Source: Dipteris shenzhenensis
Lineage: Eukaryota; Polypodiophyta; Polypodiopsida; Gleicheniales
Reading direction: 5' to 3' (one strand)
Assembly: GCA_047967505.1 (NCBI GenBank)
Contig: CM106539.1
Length of the DNA: 64,000 nucleotides
Made by a program: the position numbers and the translations under genes. The notes beneath the pieces were generated by a model that worked only from the letters and a program-made list of their open reading frames with translations, had not been told where the DNA came from and did no database searches. Shown here piece after piece: positions 43,921-54,905 of the stretch. Position 1 is the first letter of the stretch. Every line of letters begins with the position of its first letter.

Positions 43921-44960
43921 TAGCCATATACCGGCTAACAACTCCCACTACAAATGCAATGTCTGGTCTAGTAGCTATCATAGCATACATAAGACTCCCA
44001 ACCGCTGATGCATAAGGAACCTTGGCCATCATGGCCCTCTCCTCATCTGATTTGGGACTATCTGTATGACTCAGTTTCACATATGGAGGCAATGGAGTAC
44101 TCACTGCCTTCCCCCCCTCCATATTGAAACGCTGCAATACTTTTGTAACATACTCCTTCTGTGAAAGCCAAAGGAATTTTCTACTCCGATCACGCATGAT
44201 GCGCATACAAAGAATATGACCTACAAGTCCCAAATCCTTCATATCAAAGGCCTCATCCAACTTGGCCTATAATGCATCTAGCTCATAAGTATTCTTGCTA
44301 GCTAATAGCATATCATCCACATATAGTGCCAGGAGTATTAGGCTATTATCCTTAGCCCTTTTAGTGTAGGGGCAGTGATCAATTTCACTCCTTCTAAAAC
44401 CCTAGAATCGAATGAAAGCATCAAACTTCTGATACCATTCTCTAGGTGCTTGCTTAAGTCCATAGAGACTCTTCTTCAACTTGCAAACTAAATGCTCTTT
44501 GCCCTTTTCTTCAAAGCCTTCCGGCTGCACCATGTAAATTTCCTCATGCAAATCCCCATGCAAGAAAGTTGTCCTGACATCCATCTACATAAGCTCCATA
44601 TCTTCTGCTGCCACTAGTCCAAGCATGCATCTAAGTGTGGTCATCTTCACAACCGGAGAGAATATCTCATCAAATTCCACCCTTCTCTTGCTTGAACCCT
44701 TTAGCGATCAAACGGGCCTTGTACCTAGGCACATCATCACCTGTGACCTTTATCTTGTAGACCCATTTATATGGCAATGCTTTCTTTCCATGTGGCAAAG
44801 AAACCAAGTCCCAAGTCTTATTCTTCATAAGTGAACTCATCTCTAATTGCATAACATACTCCCACTTGCATTGATCCTCGCGCATCATAGCCTCTCTGTA
44901 GCAAGAAGGCTCTAGCAATCAATAAGCATCACATAGTCTATGCCTAGAACAAACCTATCA
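43880..44960 (-). pseudogene. Reverse transcriptase of Copia C
   Basis: Read on the minus strand: CKWEYVMQLEMSSLMKNKTWDL, YKWVYKIK, ARLIAKGFKQ, a frame change near 44,670, [18 protein letters not shown] (first Asp), [18 protein letters not shown] and a stop. Then ALYVDDMLLASKN (YVDD kept, ~44,310), another stop, and DEAFDMKDLG...VLQRFNMEGGKAVSTPLPP. The fingers, palm and connection are all recognisable. Confidence 0.88.
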
Positions 44961-44988
44961 GGCATTCTAGACACTCTTGATGATCTTC

Positions 44989-46467
44989 TCAAGGGCATTT
45001 TAGCTTGCTTTCCCACCTACATACAGCCACATTTGGCTCATCATTTCCACCAATAGATGATCCATCATCTACCCTTGATTGTATACCTATGGGAGTACTT
45101 GGTGGTACCATTTCTTGCACATTTGGTGCATGGACAGCTTGCTGTCTATCAACATATGTAGATGGATTCACATCTTGGAAAGTGATTCTCCTAATTTCCA
45201 CATCCCTCATGGGTGCCTTATGCATCTTCTTCTCATTGAAGACTACATCATGGCTGCGTATGATCTTCTTTGCTTCTGGATCCCAGAGACAATAGCCCAT
45301 CTCTCCACTTTCACCATAACCTAGAAAGATGCATTTCCTAGACTTAGGATCTAGCTTCTTTTGAAGCTCTTTTGGCACATGTGCATATGCCTCACACCCA
45401 AATATATGCAAATGAGAGTAAGAGGGCTTCTTACCACTCCATGCCTCTTTAGGAATACCACCATCCAAACTCTTACTAGGTGATCTATTGATCACATGCA
45501 CTGCAGTCTTCATTGCCTTAGCCCAAAAACCACCAGAAAGACTTGCATTGGAAAGCATGCATTGCAAACTTTCTTGAATGGTACGGTTCATCTTTTTTGC
45601 AACTGGATTTTGCTCTGGAGTACGAGGGGATGTGAGCTCCCTCTTAATCCCACGTGTATCACAGAAATGCTGAAAGTCATGAGAGAGATACTCTCCACCA
45701 TTGTCAATCCATAGGCATTTAAGCATTCTACCTGACTGATTCTCAACCAAGGCCAGCCATTTCTGAAATACCTGGAACACATCGCTCTTCTGAGCTATGG
45801 CATAAGCCCACACTTTCCTAGTTACATCATCAATGAATGTCACATAGCATTTAGCCCCACCTAATGACCATGTAGGCATGGGACCACATACATTTGAATG
45901 CACCAAATCAAGCTTTTCAAACTCTTTCTTTCCCCTTCTTTTATGGGCTGATTTAGTTTTCTTCCCATATAGACAGTGCTCACAAAATTCAAAATCAGAG
46001 AAACTCAAATGCGGTACATAACCTAAATGGCATAAGAGTTTCATCCCATTTTGGCTCATATGGCCCAACCGGTAATGCCATAAAGAAGTGCTTGGTTGCT
46101 CGGTTATTGCAACAACATGATCAAACACCCCTAATACATGTAAGGGATACAAAGTCCCACACTTGTCACCCCTGGCCAAAAGCATAGAGCCCTTCTTAAT
46201 TTTCCAACTCCCAGAACCAAGGGTGGTCTGAAAACCAACATCATCTAGCTGACCCGCTGAAATAAGACTCTTGGTCAACTTAGGCACATGTCTCACATGT
46301 TTCAAAACAAATGCAGACCCATTTGCAAAAGAAAACTTTATGTGACCTGCTCCCACTATGTCACATGCATAGTCATTTCCAAGATGCACACAACCTGTCT
46401 TTCCACTGTCATAAGTGGAGAACCATTCCCTATGGGGAGTAATATGGAATGAAGCACCAAAATCCAA
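44989..46467 (-). CDS. Protease end and integrase of Copia C, long open frame
   Basis: 492 open codons on the minus strand. The start covers the protease (DFGASFHITPH, with Ser of the usual DSGAS changed to Phe; HVPKLTKSLISAGQLDD). Then comes GAG-pre-integrase (LWHYRLGHMSQNGMKLL), a zinc-binding CEHCLYGKK and the integrase core. The three catalytic positions read HSNVCGP (Asp to Asn), WIDNGGEYLSHDF (Asp kept) and PEQNPVAKKMNRT (Glu to Lys). The C-terminal domain follows (HIFGCEAYAHVPKELQKKLDP). The frame is open but the enzyme must be inactive. Confidence 0.92.
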   Translation of the reverse strand: MDFGASFHITPHREWFSTYDSGKTGCVHLGNDYACDIVGAGHIKFSFANGSAFVLKHVRHVPKLTKSLISAGQLDDVGFQTTLGSGSWKIKKGSMLLARGDKCGTLYPLHVLGVFDHVVAITEQPSTSLWHYRLGHMSQNGMKLLCHLGYVPHLSFSDFEFCEHCLYGKKTKSAHKRRGKKEFEKLDLVHSNVCGPMPTWSLGGAKCYVTFIDDVTRKVWAYAIAQKSDVFQVFQKWLALVENQSGRMLKCLWIDNGGEYLSHDFQHFCDTRGIKRELTSPRTPEQNPVAKKMNRTIQESLQCMLSNASLSGGFWAKAMKTAVHVINRSPSKSLDGGIPKEAWSGKKPSYSHLHIFGCEAYAHVPKELQKKLDPKSRKCIFLGYGESGEMGYCLWDPEAKKIIRSHDVVFNEKKMHKAPMRDVEIRRITFQDVNPSTYVDRQQAVHAPNVQEMVPPSTPIGIQSRVDDGSSIGGNDEPNVAVCRWESKLKCP

Positions 46468-47423
46468 AATCCAATCCTAGGAATATGCATTATCTGTAGT
46501 GGTAAGCAACTCTACAAATAAACTAGACATGAAGAGAATGTTTTTGTCACTATCATGTGTGACCGCATTGATCTCCTCGTCTTCACTTTTCCTTTGTCCT
46601 CCCTTGCACTCTCTTCCTTCTTATTTGCACCCCAATTTGCATTCGTTTTCTTATTCTTTTCTTCTCTTTTCAGCTTGTAGCAATCCTTTTTCATATGGCC
46701 CTTCTTGCCACAGTGGTAACAGTCAATGTTCCATGCCCTCGATTTGCTACGAGACTTCCGTCTTTCTTGGTACTTCCCCCTGAACTATGATCTGCCCCTT
46801 TGCACATTTAAGGCTGCATCCTGCTTGTTGCCATCCATAGACTTCCATCTAATCTCCTCAGCCAATAAGCTACCCACAACATCATCAAACTTCAGTACTC
46901 CACTAGGTGCAGAGTTACTAACAGCTGTATGGAAGGTATCCCATGAGGATGGCAATGAACATAAGAGAAATATTGCCTTAGTCTCTGCATCAAAATTCAT
47001 CTTCTAAGCTTGAAGCTAGCTGAAAATGATATTGAATTCATTCAAGTGAGAAGCAATGGAGACCCCTTCCTTCATCTGCAGCTCAAACAACCTCTTCCTG
47101 AGGTAAACTTTATTAGAGGCAGTTTCCTTCTCATAAGTGGCACACAATTTCTTCCACAAATCTTCCGTAGACTGCTCATTTACTACTGTGAAATAAACTG
47201 ACTTTGCAAGATGAAGTCTAATAGTAGACTTTGCTAATGCATCCAACTCATTCCAATCATCCTCAGACATATCTACAGGCTTAGCTTCAATCCCTGCCAA
47301 GGGTTTAATCTACTTCTTTTGAATAAGCACATCCCTTATCTATTCTTTCCACACAAAAAAGTTTGTCCCATCAAACTTTTTAATGTTGAAAATCTCCTTT
47401 TCAGACATGGAAGAGGATGCCAT
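46468..47423 (-). pseudogene. gag and zinc knuckle of Copia C
   Basis: ATG at 47,423 begins MASSSMSEKEIFNIKKFDGTN, the F-D-G-x-N-F...W start of a Tnt1-like gag. Stops at ~47,345 and ~47,310 and others near 47,010 interrupt LAKSTIRLHLAKSVYFTVV, LWKKLCATYEKETASNKVYL and LLCSLPSSWDTF. The knuckle CYHCGKKGHMKKDC (~46,680-46,720) is intact. Confidence 0.9.
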
Positions 47424-48863
47424 GATGCAAATGAAGCAAAATCCCAAATGCTAGTGCGTGCAAGAGAGAATCACACCAAATACCAGGTGCACCCAAATGT
47501 GTACGCCACAATAGAGTGAAATGTCACAAAAACTCAAAGCTCAAGGCATCAAAAGATGCAGCTGACTCATGTGCATGTACTATGCATCCATATGAGCAAA
47601 TCTGGCCCAAAAGAAAATGCCAACTACAATGGCAATCCAAAATGCCAATAAGTGCCAAATGGCTCAAGCATAAACACCGTCCTTGGGCATATGCATCAAC
47701 AATATCTCATCCAAGAGAGCATAACACTATCAGTGCATCACCTACAATGTGTCAAAGCTGTCCCTCAGCATAAAATAGCATCCATGTGCAAAGCATCCAT
47801 AAAAAATAGCATCCCACAAGGCAATCTGGGCCTATCAGCGCAATTAATAAGGATTGCAATGCATCCAAATGGCCTATAAATCATCCACTGCAACCCAATG
47901 CACACCACAAATGAGCGCACATGGCTCAAACTGCAACCAAAGTGATCTGCATAAGGTATGCTCAAGAAATCATGGTCCCACGGCAATGACCGCTACTGAA
48001 AATAGAACCTAAGATTCCTTAAAACATGGGCGCCATTGCATAATCGGACTCAACAAGAAAATTCTCTTCTGTTGGAACTCCAAAATCCCAACCAATGAGT
48101 GAGAAATGGGAGTCAACACTTATCCACTGCCATGTGGCATAAATCTAAGGTTTCAAAACCTTAGAATGAAAAATGCATAACAAAGAGATGAAATCCAATA
48201 CAGAGAGATCTATAACTCTGAAAATACTCCACCGAATCATGTAAGAACTGACAAGTAGGGGTTTTTAGGCATCTGAAACGCAATGGGACAGACGGTTTTG
48301 GAAACCGTGTTCTCAATCACTGGGTCCAACACATGGACTGAAAAACGTTTTTGGAAACAAAACTATTTGTAAAATCCATCGAAGTGAGAATGATGAGCAA
48401 CATAGAAGTTTTAGGACCTCTTGAGTCCATTGGAACTGATAGATCTGCAAATGGTTGCTCCAAACTTGAGTTCCAACACCTAGGCAAAAAAATGTAGAAA
48501 CTGACACAGTGAGTCAAAAATCCAACGAAATGATCCCAAATTCAAAAATGAAGCTGTTTCCAAGCTCCTGAAGTGAAATGGACACCAAAAGCAAGCAATA
48601 GTTGCCTCTACAAGTCAATACGGAGTCTCTATTGTCGAACGAAATAGGGAAAAGCTTAAAAAACGACTTTTTCTTTAAAAACACTTAACAGGCTCTCAAA
48701 ACCACTTTGCAAAACCAAAGTGACTTTTCCAAAGGTTCCTCCAAGGTCTTTGCACACTCGAATGCAAGTAAAGTCACCCACAAAGCTTCCCATAGAGCTT
48801 CTTCTTTCTCCCACAAAGCTGCTGAGCTTCCAAGCATTCACGCATGCTCAGCTAGATCACTCG
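47424..48863 (-). other. Leader of Copia C
   Basis: ~1.4 kb between PBS and gag ATG with no recognised gene. Its length is moderate for a Copia leader. Confidence 0.65.
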
Positions 48864-48876
48864 GGCCCTGATACCA
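48864..48876 (-). promoter_or_regulatory. Primer-binding site of Copia C
   Basis: The minus strand reads TGGTATCAGGGCC two bases after the LTR end, the initiator-Met-tRNA-type site with A changed to G. Confidence 0.8.
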
Positions 48877-48878
48877 GT

Positions 48879-49048
48879 TGAGAGTGCTCTCAATGAAAGC
48901 AAAATGGAAGAGGGAGAGAGAGAAACAGAGAGCCACACAAGTTTTGGTGGGTGCAAAACACCCTAATCTTCTTTTTCATTCATTTATATATGTGTTTGAG
49001 TATTGTACATAACCGGGGTAAAGACACGGTGACCTTTAACCCTGCACA
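48879..49048 (-). repeat. 5' LTR of Copia C
   Basis: 170 bp; on the minus strand TGTGCAGGGTTAAAGG to CATTGAGAGCACTCTCA. The last 13 bases form the inverted repeat TGAGAG-N-CTCTCA-like palindrome shared with the solo LTR at 10,809. Confidence 0.93.
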
Positions 49049-49454
49049 TTATGAAGAAGATCGAGAGGTATCGGTAAGAGGACAGGAGCTTCCAAGTATC
49101 ACAAAACTAATATAAGTATAATGCTTTGATTCTTGGTTTGGAGGGTTGTCTTTAAAGTCAAGTTAAAGAATTAGAAGTAGGAGGAGATTCTAAGCTTATT
49201 ATAAAGCAAATGCAAGGGCATTACAAGACAAGAAGTCCTCATTTAAAGGAGCTTAATCAGAAGGCTATGGTACTATGTAGTCAATTTGACTTTTTCAAGT
49301 TTGTTTATATAAACAAAAAAGAAATCAAAGGGCAGATGAGTTAGCTACTCAAGCCATTGCAGTACAACATGGGGGGGTGGTTCCTCTGGTAGACACTGGA
49401 TGGCTAGAACTACAAGATGTTCAGCAATATGTGGAAGAAGGCATGTTTCCTTAA
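49049..49454 (+). pseudogene. Second RNase H of gypsy D, part after Copia C
   Basis: The domain resumes with YEEDREVSV and goes on with YKYNALILGLEGC (the usual Glu of AEYNAL is Lys), VGGDSKLIIKQMQGHYKTRS (Asp kept) and, after a frame change, NQRADELATQA (last Asp kept). This spacing of D-E-D-D motifs identifies the additional RNase H of Tat-type gypsy elements. Stops at ~49,108 and ~49,159 interrupt it; the frame ends at 49,454. Confidence 0.82.
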
Positions 49455-50160
49455 GGGTTAACTCCACAACAGAAGCATAGATTGGTAAGGAAGGCTTGTC
49501 CCTATACTATTGTTGATGACATTCTTTATAAATTGGGAAAAGATAAGGTGCTCCATAGGGTGGTCCATCCCATGGAAACTAGGAGAATCCTAGAAATGTG
49601 TCATAAATGCTCTAGTCATTTTTCTTCAGTGAGCACAACTAGGAGAATTCTTAATGCAGGTTACTTCTGGCCATGCCTCCATAAGGATGTATATTAATGG
49701 TGTCAAAGTTGTACAGTGTGCCAAAAGTTAGGAAGGAGATAGTTGATTCATGGGCCCTTGAAGCCTATTCCATCATATGGACCTTTTGAGAGGTCAGGGT
49801 TGGACTTTGTCGGACCACCCCCTCGCTCATCTCAGGGCAATAATTATTTATTGGTGGCCATCGACTATGCGACTCAATGGGCAAAGAGCAAGGCCACAAT
49901 TAATAGCAAGGCAAGCACAATTGTAAAATTTCTCTTTGATCAAATTTGTTCACACTTTGCTTGTCCTTTGGAAATTCTCACTGATGGAGGAACCTCTTTT
50001 AGAAATGAACTAATTGAAGATGTGGTGCATCTGCCAAATCATAGCATTTCGACCCATACTATCCCCAATGTAATGGCTTGGCTGAGAGAAAACAAATGGA
50101 TTATTGTGCCATTCAATGGGAAAGCTTGTAGAGACCAAGAAAAGGCATTAGGATAGGCAC
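49455..50160 (+). pseudogene. Integrase of gypsy D, zinc finger and core
   Basis: KACPYTIVDDILYKLG precedes the H-H-C-C finger (CHKCSSHFSSVSTTRRI..., WCQSCTVCQK) with a stop at 49,695. The core shows GLDFVGPPPRSSQGNNYLLVAIDYATQWAKSK (first Asp) and ILTDGGTSFRNELI (second Asp). A one-base shift near 50,060 moves the catalytic Glu motif (NGLAERKQ) into a neighbouring frame. Confidence 0.88.
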
Positions 50161-50631
50161 TTTGAAGAAGTTTTATGGGCTTATAGAACCACACACAAGC
50201 TAGCTATTGGGTTTACACCATTCCAACTAGTATATGTGATAGAAGCCATTTTGTCCATTGAATTGGAGATACATAGTCTTCGCACTCTTGTTGCAAGAAT
50301 AGAAGGACAAGAGGATGCCTATGCTCAATGCTTGGTACATCTAGAAGCCTTGGATGAATGCAAATTACAAGCCTTACAAAACTTGGAAGCTTCTCAAAAA
50401 AGGTGCAAGGCCCATTTACACAAGAAGAAAGATATTGCAGAAGGAGATTTGATCATGAGATTTCATATCCATTTGGACAAGCAACTAGATAAAAAGTTTA
50501 TCGGCCGATGGGAGGAACCATATCGAGTCAAGAAGAAGTTCACCAATGGAACCTATCAGCTTGAGGATGTTGATGGCATGGTGATGCCCAAATGCACCAA
50601 TGAGTATCTCCTTAAATTCTTCTATGCTTGA
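50161..50631 (+). CDS. Integrase C-terminal domain of gypsy D
   Basis: After EVLWAYRTTHKLA-like residues in another frame, the open frame from 50,236 contains EIHSLRTLVARIEG, LEALDECKLQALQNLEASQKRCKAHLHKKKD, GDLIMRF and KKFIGRWEEPYRVKKKFTNGTYQLEDVDG. This last part is the GPY/F-like module found at the end of gypsy integrases. The stop at ~50,629 closes pol. Confidence 0.85.
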   Translation, partial: FEEVLWAYRTTHKLAIGFTPFQLVYVIEAILSIELEIHSLRTLVARIEGQEDAYAQCLVHLEALDECKLQALQNLEASQKRCKAHLHKKKDIAEGDLIMRFHIHLDKQLDKKFIGRWEEPYRVKKKFTNGTYQLEDVDGMVMPKCTNEYLLKFFYA

Positions 50632-50679
50632 CCACCTTGAGGGCCAATAGACCCTCTCTATTACAAGAGAGGATCTACT

Positions 50680-50694
50680 AGGGGGGGGAAGATG
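50680..50694 (+). promoter_or_regulatory. Polypurine tract of gypsy D
   Basis: AGGGGGGGGAAGATG lies immediately before the 3' LTR start (TGATGCC at 50,695), the expected plus-strand primer. Confidence 0.85.
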
Positions 50695-51307
50695 TGATGC
50701 CAAAAATTGATATATTTTATTTTGCATTGGTATTGTTTTTCTCTATGTTTGATAGAGTTTGAGTATCAAGTGATAGCCTAGCGGCTCTCACTTATTTCTA
50801 TTTTCTAAGATATTGTATGGGATTGAGAGGATGAGTGGAATGGATCATTGTAAATACCATGTGTATGAATTATAAATACCTTGGTATGGGGTGAGAGTTA
50901 TTGGTGTATGGGATATTATGGGGTTTTTAGAAAATAGGAAGAGTGAGTCATATAAAAGAGTCTCATGTCCATGTGTTCCAATAATATAAGAGAGATCACA
51001 TGCCAAGTGTGTGGAAGGCATGTGGAGGAGTGTGGAAGAGTGTGGAGTCAAGAGGAATCCTTCTAGAATTCCTATGTGGAATAAGGAGGATGTGGACATA
51101 TGGAAAAGAGAGGGTCCCAACGGTTTCCATGTGGGAAGACTCTTTACTTTCTCAATATTTTAAGAGTCCTGAGCATCTTTTGATGGGACACATGGCAAGA
51201 GTAGCCAAAAAGGACATGGATGGTGATATACGGACTTATGTGATTGATGGGGAAAGGAATCTAGAGGCAGCCATTCTAAATTGGATGAAAGAGGGTGACA
51301 AAATCTC

Positions 51308-51315
51308 TATAAAAA
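51308..51315 (+). promoter_or_regulatory. TATA box in the gypsy D LTR
   Basis: TATAAAAA in the context CTCTATAAAAAGAGCCC, followed ~65 bp later by a long (CT)n tract. The 5' LTR has a damaged version (TTGTAAAAGG). Confidence 0.6.
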
Positions 51316-51377
51316 GAGCCCTCCTCTCCCTCATTCAACATTTCTTCCACCATTGAGCCTCATGATGCTATAGCTCT

Positions 51378-51435
<58 letters not shown>
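51378..51435. repeat. (CT)n microsatellite in the gypsy D LTR
   Basis: An almost pure CT run of ~58 bp; the homologous run in the 5' LTR (29,729-29,770) is shorter and interrupted. Confidence 0.95.
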
Positions 51436-51437
<2 letters not shown>

Positions 51438-51773
51438 AGATATCCTCTTGTGTAGACTCTTGAGTCCATATCTCTCTAGTTTATTCTCTTTCTATGAGTA
51501 GTCTTGGAGCTCCTGCTCCCTCTTGTATGTATGAAACCTCTTTTCCTCCCTTGTATGTATAGCATATGGAGTTGCATTTGAGTAGAGTCTCACTCTATTG
51601 GAAATGAAGGTCACTTTAGATTACCTCCCTTGAGTCTTATCTCCTTCCATTGTTCTTTTCTTCCTTACAAAGTCTTCAAAGTGCTTCTTACTCGGCCGCT
51701 CATTGTGTGCACATGGTCCACCATTTCCTAAGCCATGAATGTCATCCTTTCCTCTCTCCTAGGGAGGATTACC

Positions 51774-51850
51774 AAAAAGCGAGCGAAGAAAAGCGAGCAG
51801 CCCCAAATAAGCGAGCAAGATTAAATAGGTTTCAAGCGAGCGAGAACCTC
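51774..51850 (+). repeat. Left TIR of MULE2 with repeated GCGAGC
   Basis: Four copies of AAGCGAGC within ~75 bp, spaced ~12-35 bp, the first three inside the inverted-repeat region. Confidence 0.72.
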
Positions 51851-53540
51851 ATCCAGCATCTTATTCCTCTCAATATCATTGGAACAATTGATGTGATCAT
51901 AAGCAAATTAAACATATTCCAACAATGAAGGCATGCCTGAAACTCACAATTAACTTCTCTTTCATCCCCATACTATCAATTTGAGTCGTTGTGGAGAGGT
52001 AGAGACACAACAATACATAAAATTTGCGATAAAAAAAGCAAACACTAATCAGATTGAACATCCACACAGCAAGATAATGATAGATCACAATGTAGAATAT
52101 ATGACTGAAAATATGTAAACATGATCATGTGCTACATATACATATCATGTCTTTTATGCTTGCAGAAGATCATCCATACATTCGATCCAAAAACATGGAA
52201 ACAGAACTAACTATGTCAAAAGAAAAAAAATACATTTTCATCATAAGGATTAATTTTGCTTAGTGAAAATACCTATGTAATCTGGACAATACCATGCTTT
52301 AAAAAACTTAGGGAGCCAAAAAAGGATTTTAGCCCTCCATATTTCTATTATGACCAATGTCTGAATGATAGTTCTATCGGAACTAGAAATGAATGCATCT
52401 AACCACTATGTTGAGTGCTCATCCAGTATCCTATAGACTATTATGTTAAAGTCAATACGTGACCACAAACTCAAGCATAAGAGGAGCATGATTCAAGTGA
52501 AATAATTGGCAAAGACACTTGGTAACTAGTATCCTACTGCATCTAATGAAAAATATGCACCAGGCATTAACAAGCTTTTATTTCCACCCGTATAAGCAAA
52601 CTCGTATCTTGTAGTATGAAAAACTTTAAGGAAAACATTTCACTTAATGCATCAGTTAAGCCAGTGACTACTCATCATGCACAATCAAACAATCATCAAG
52701 GAAAGTCTAGTCAAGCAAGTTGAAGCAAAAAACCAAATATCTATTCGGATCTATGCCGTGGTGTATCTGCCAACCATGAGTAGCAAAAGAACCTATGAAA
52801 AAAGCAAAATAGGGATTATGCCACTCTACCATGATCACTTCCATGCTACAAATAAGGGAATACATAGTCATTTTAGGGTACTTTTAGGGTTCATTCCCAA
52901 CCACTAAAAAGAGAGCCAATGCTATCTATTTGTATTCATAAAATCTTTATGAACATTATCATGTTCAATATAAGGATAGGAGCCAGCTCAATGGGTAGTC
53001 TTAAACAAATATAAATACTATTCAAATTTTAACCTTATGCAAAAGCTTTTTTTTTAACACAAAGTAAAACTTGATTATACATATATAGATGGGAATCAGG
53101 TCACCATTGTAAGTATGTATTTAGTAATTAAGTTGAAAATATTCCCTTAGAAAAATAGCTCAATCAACATAGTACCCATATTATATATCCAAAATTTACA
53201 AGATCTCATTCATACCATTAGATTGTTTTCATCACTTGTCATCAGTACTAACCTCAATTGGCATTATGTATTTGGGTCAAAATAGTTTTTAGTATAGGAT
53301 ATAATGGAGCAATACATTTATGTAATATCTAGTGATCATAGTTTCTAATATAGGATAAAATGGAGCATAGAGTAATGTTGTCATTCAAAAATGATAATAT
53401 ACCTTCCTTGACCATATACAAGTATCATGCATTCATAAAAAAAGTTAGTCATAAACTGCAATATAATGTGCCCATAATGCATGTACATTAAATCTTCACA
53501 TGTTAGAATGTGAGAAAGGGAATAATTTAACTATGAAATC
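51851..53540. other. AT-rich MULE2 interior, nothing recognised
   Basis: No gene, repeat family or RNA gene is apparent. A weak local duplication around AGTTT.TA.TATAGGATA.AATGGAGCA occurs at ~53,285-53,365. Confidence 0.5.
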
Positions 53541-54098
53541 AGGGATCAATGTAGGAAATGGTCTTCTATGCACACATGTATGCTAAGGGTCCATCTAATA
53601 CAATATTGGAAATTGATGTGAGTATAAGTGTATGCATCCATCGGTGATGTATATGAGTGTATGCATCCATTTGTGATGTATATTGTTGTACTAATCCATG
53701 GTGCTTTACGGCTTGAGTTGTTTGTAGTGCAATTAATCACAACAATTTTGTATTTTTTAAAAGAAAAATGCCATAAACATTTCATGCTGCAAAATACACA
53801 CAAAAAAATGGCATTTGTAGCATTAATCCAAGCATTTCCTACAAGCAATCTCCATCCCTCCCTTTCTTGCTTACTCTTTCGGCCACCTCCACCCTCTTGT
53901 TGCCCTTCAAGACTGCCTCTTGCCTCCTCGCCTCCTTGCTTCCTCACCTCCTCACCTCCTTGCTTCTTTGCCTTCTCACCTCCTTGCATCATGCTTGTTG
54001 CTGGCAATTCCAAGGCTGTCCCTCCCCTCATTGGCCAACTCCTCTACTCCTCACATCATCCTTCTCCTCATTTTGGTGTCTCTAATGAATAGCTTGGG

Positions 54099-54187
54099 GG
54101 TCTTGTTTTTGGAGGGGGGAAGCATAAGAATGGCAACACCTTAATGCACTGTCATTTTTCATGCTTTTGCCACCCAAAAACAAGACC
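54099..54187. repeat. Hairpin H1 in MULE2
   Basis: GGTCTTGTTTTTGG (54,099) is inverted as CCAAAAACAAGACC (54,174), with further pairing of AAGCATAAGAATGGCA and its opposite around a GGCAACACCTTAATGCACTG centre. The centre resembles the palindromic core of the array further right. Confidence 0.75.
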
Positions 54188-54188
54188 T

Positions 54189-54303
54189 GCAAAGCCCTTG
54201 CTTAAGCTTTAATGAGCCTCTTGATTTTGGGCGTGTTAAGCCATTTTTGACGATTATACCCCCAAAATCAAGAGGCTCATTCAAGCTTAAGCAAGGGCTT
54301 TGC
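54189..54303. repeat. Hairpin H2 in MULE2, 43-bp arms
   Basis: The left arm 54,189-54,231 (GCAAAGCCCTTGCTTAAGC...) and right arm 54,261-54,303 pair at 42 of 43 positions around a 29-bp spacer. The arms contain GCCTCTTGATTTTGGG, similar to the GTCTTGATTTTGGGGG of the array. Confidence 0.88.
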
Positions 54304-54849
54304 AAGCATTGCAAGTCCAGTAAATGAAATCAATCAGATTAGGAATTGGCAAACTCAATTTGGGAATGGTCAGAAATACTTTGTCTTTGAATAATGCCTT
54401 GGATCATGGGATGGGGTCCCATGAACCTGCTGCCTATGACGACGAATGCCGACTAAAGGTGACGTGTGTAGTAGTAAAAGGATAGCCCTCATGGAATCTC
54501 TAAGGGGTCTTGATTTTGGCCATGATTTGCACATTCTAGCACTTGAGCCATATATCAATTTCCAACACTTGAGGCATATAGTGGCTTTGCCCACGCAATG
54601 TTTCCAGCTACAATCCAAGCCTCAAGCAATCTCATATTCTGTATCCAGAGACATCATGAGGGGTAGAGCCTCTTTTTGGTAGTCTCACTAGCAATATGTA
54701 TTGAAAAAAAAATGTATTCAATTATTATATTCTTCCTTGCTATATGAATGCTCTTAATGCATCCAAATTGTAGAACTACTTCAATACTACTTCTTAGTTA
54801 TATTGTATAATAACCTCCATATGTATGCTCGTGAGACAATAAAAAAGAG

Positions 54850-54905
54850 ACTTGGCAACCCAAAAATGATAGTGCATTGATGCGCTACCATTTTTGGGCT
54901 ACTAG
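54850..54905. repeat. Hairpin H3 in MULE2
   Basis: GCAACCCAAAAATGATAGTGC is opposed by GCGCTACCATTTTTGGGCT around ATTGAT. It is again built on a form of the GGCAGCGC-TTAA-GCGCTGCC core. Confidence 0.75.

Larger units (their letters stand above)
43146..49048 (-). mobile_element. Copia element C, complete with LTRs and perfect TSD
   Basis: LTRs of 169 and 170 bp (43,146-43,314 and 48,879-49,048), minus orientation, are flanked by exact TTATG on both sides (43,141-43,145; 49,049-49,053). Inside are PBS, a ~1.4-kb leader, gag, knuckle, protease, integrase, RT, RNase H and polypurine tract. It belongs to a different family from A/B/F. Catalytic residues of integrase are changed and several frames are broken, so it is inactive. 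Confidence 0.96.
50695..51763 (+). repeat. 3' LTR of gypsy D, left part
   Basis: It matches 29,015-30,100 along its whole length. MULE2 interrupts it after CCTCTCTCCTAGG. The promoter region is better kept than in the 5' LTR. Confidence 0.9.

Noticed and set aside
44625-45324. Plus-strand frames opposite Copia C integrase and RT
   Set aside because: They are shadows of the well-supported minus-strand pol.
53546-54031. 161-codon minus-strand frame with Gly/Glu/Lys repeats
   Set aside because: The charged part mirrors a CCTCCTTGCTTCCTCACC low-complexity run, and no homologous domain is apparent.
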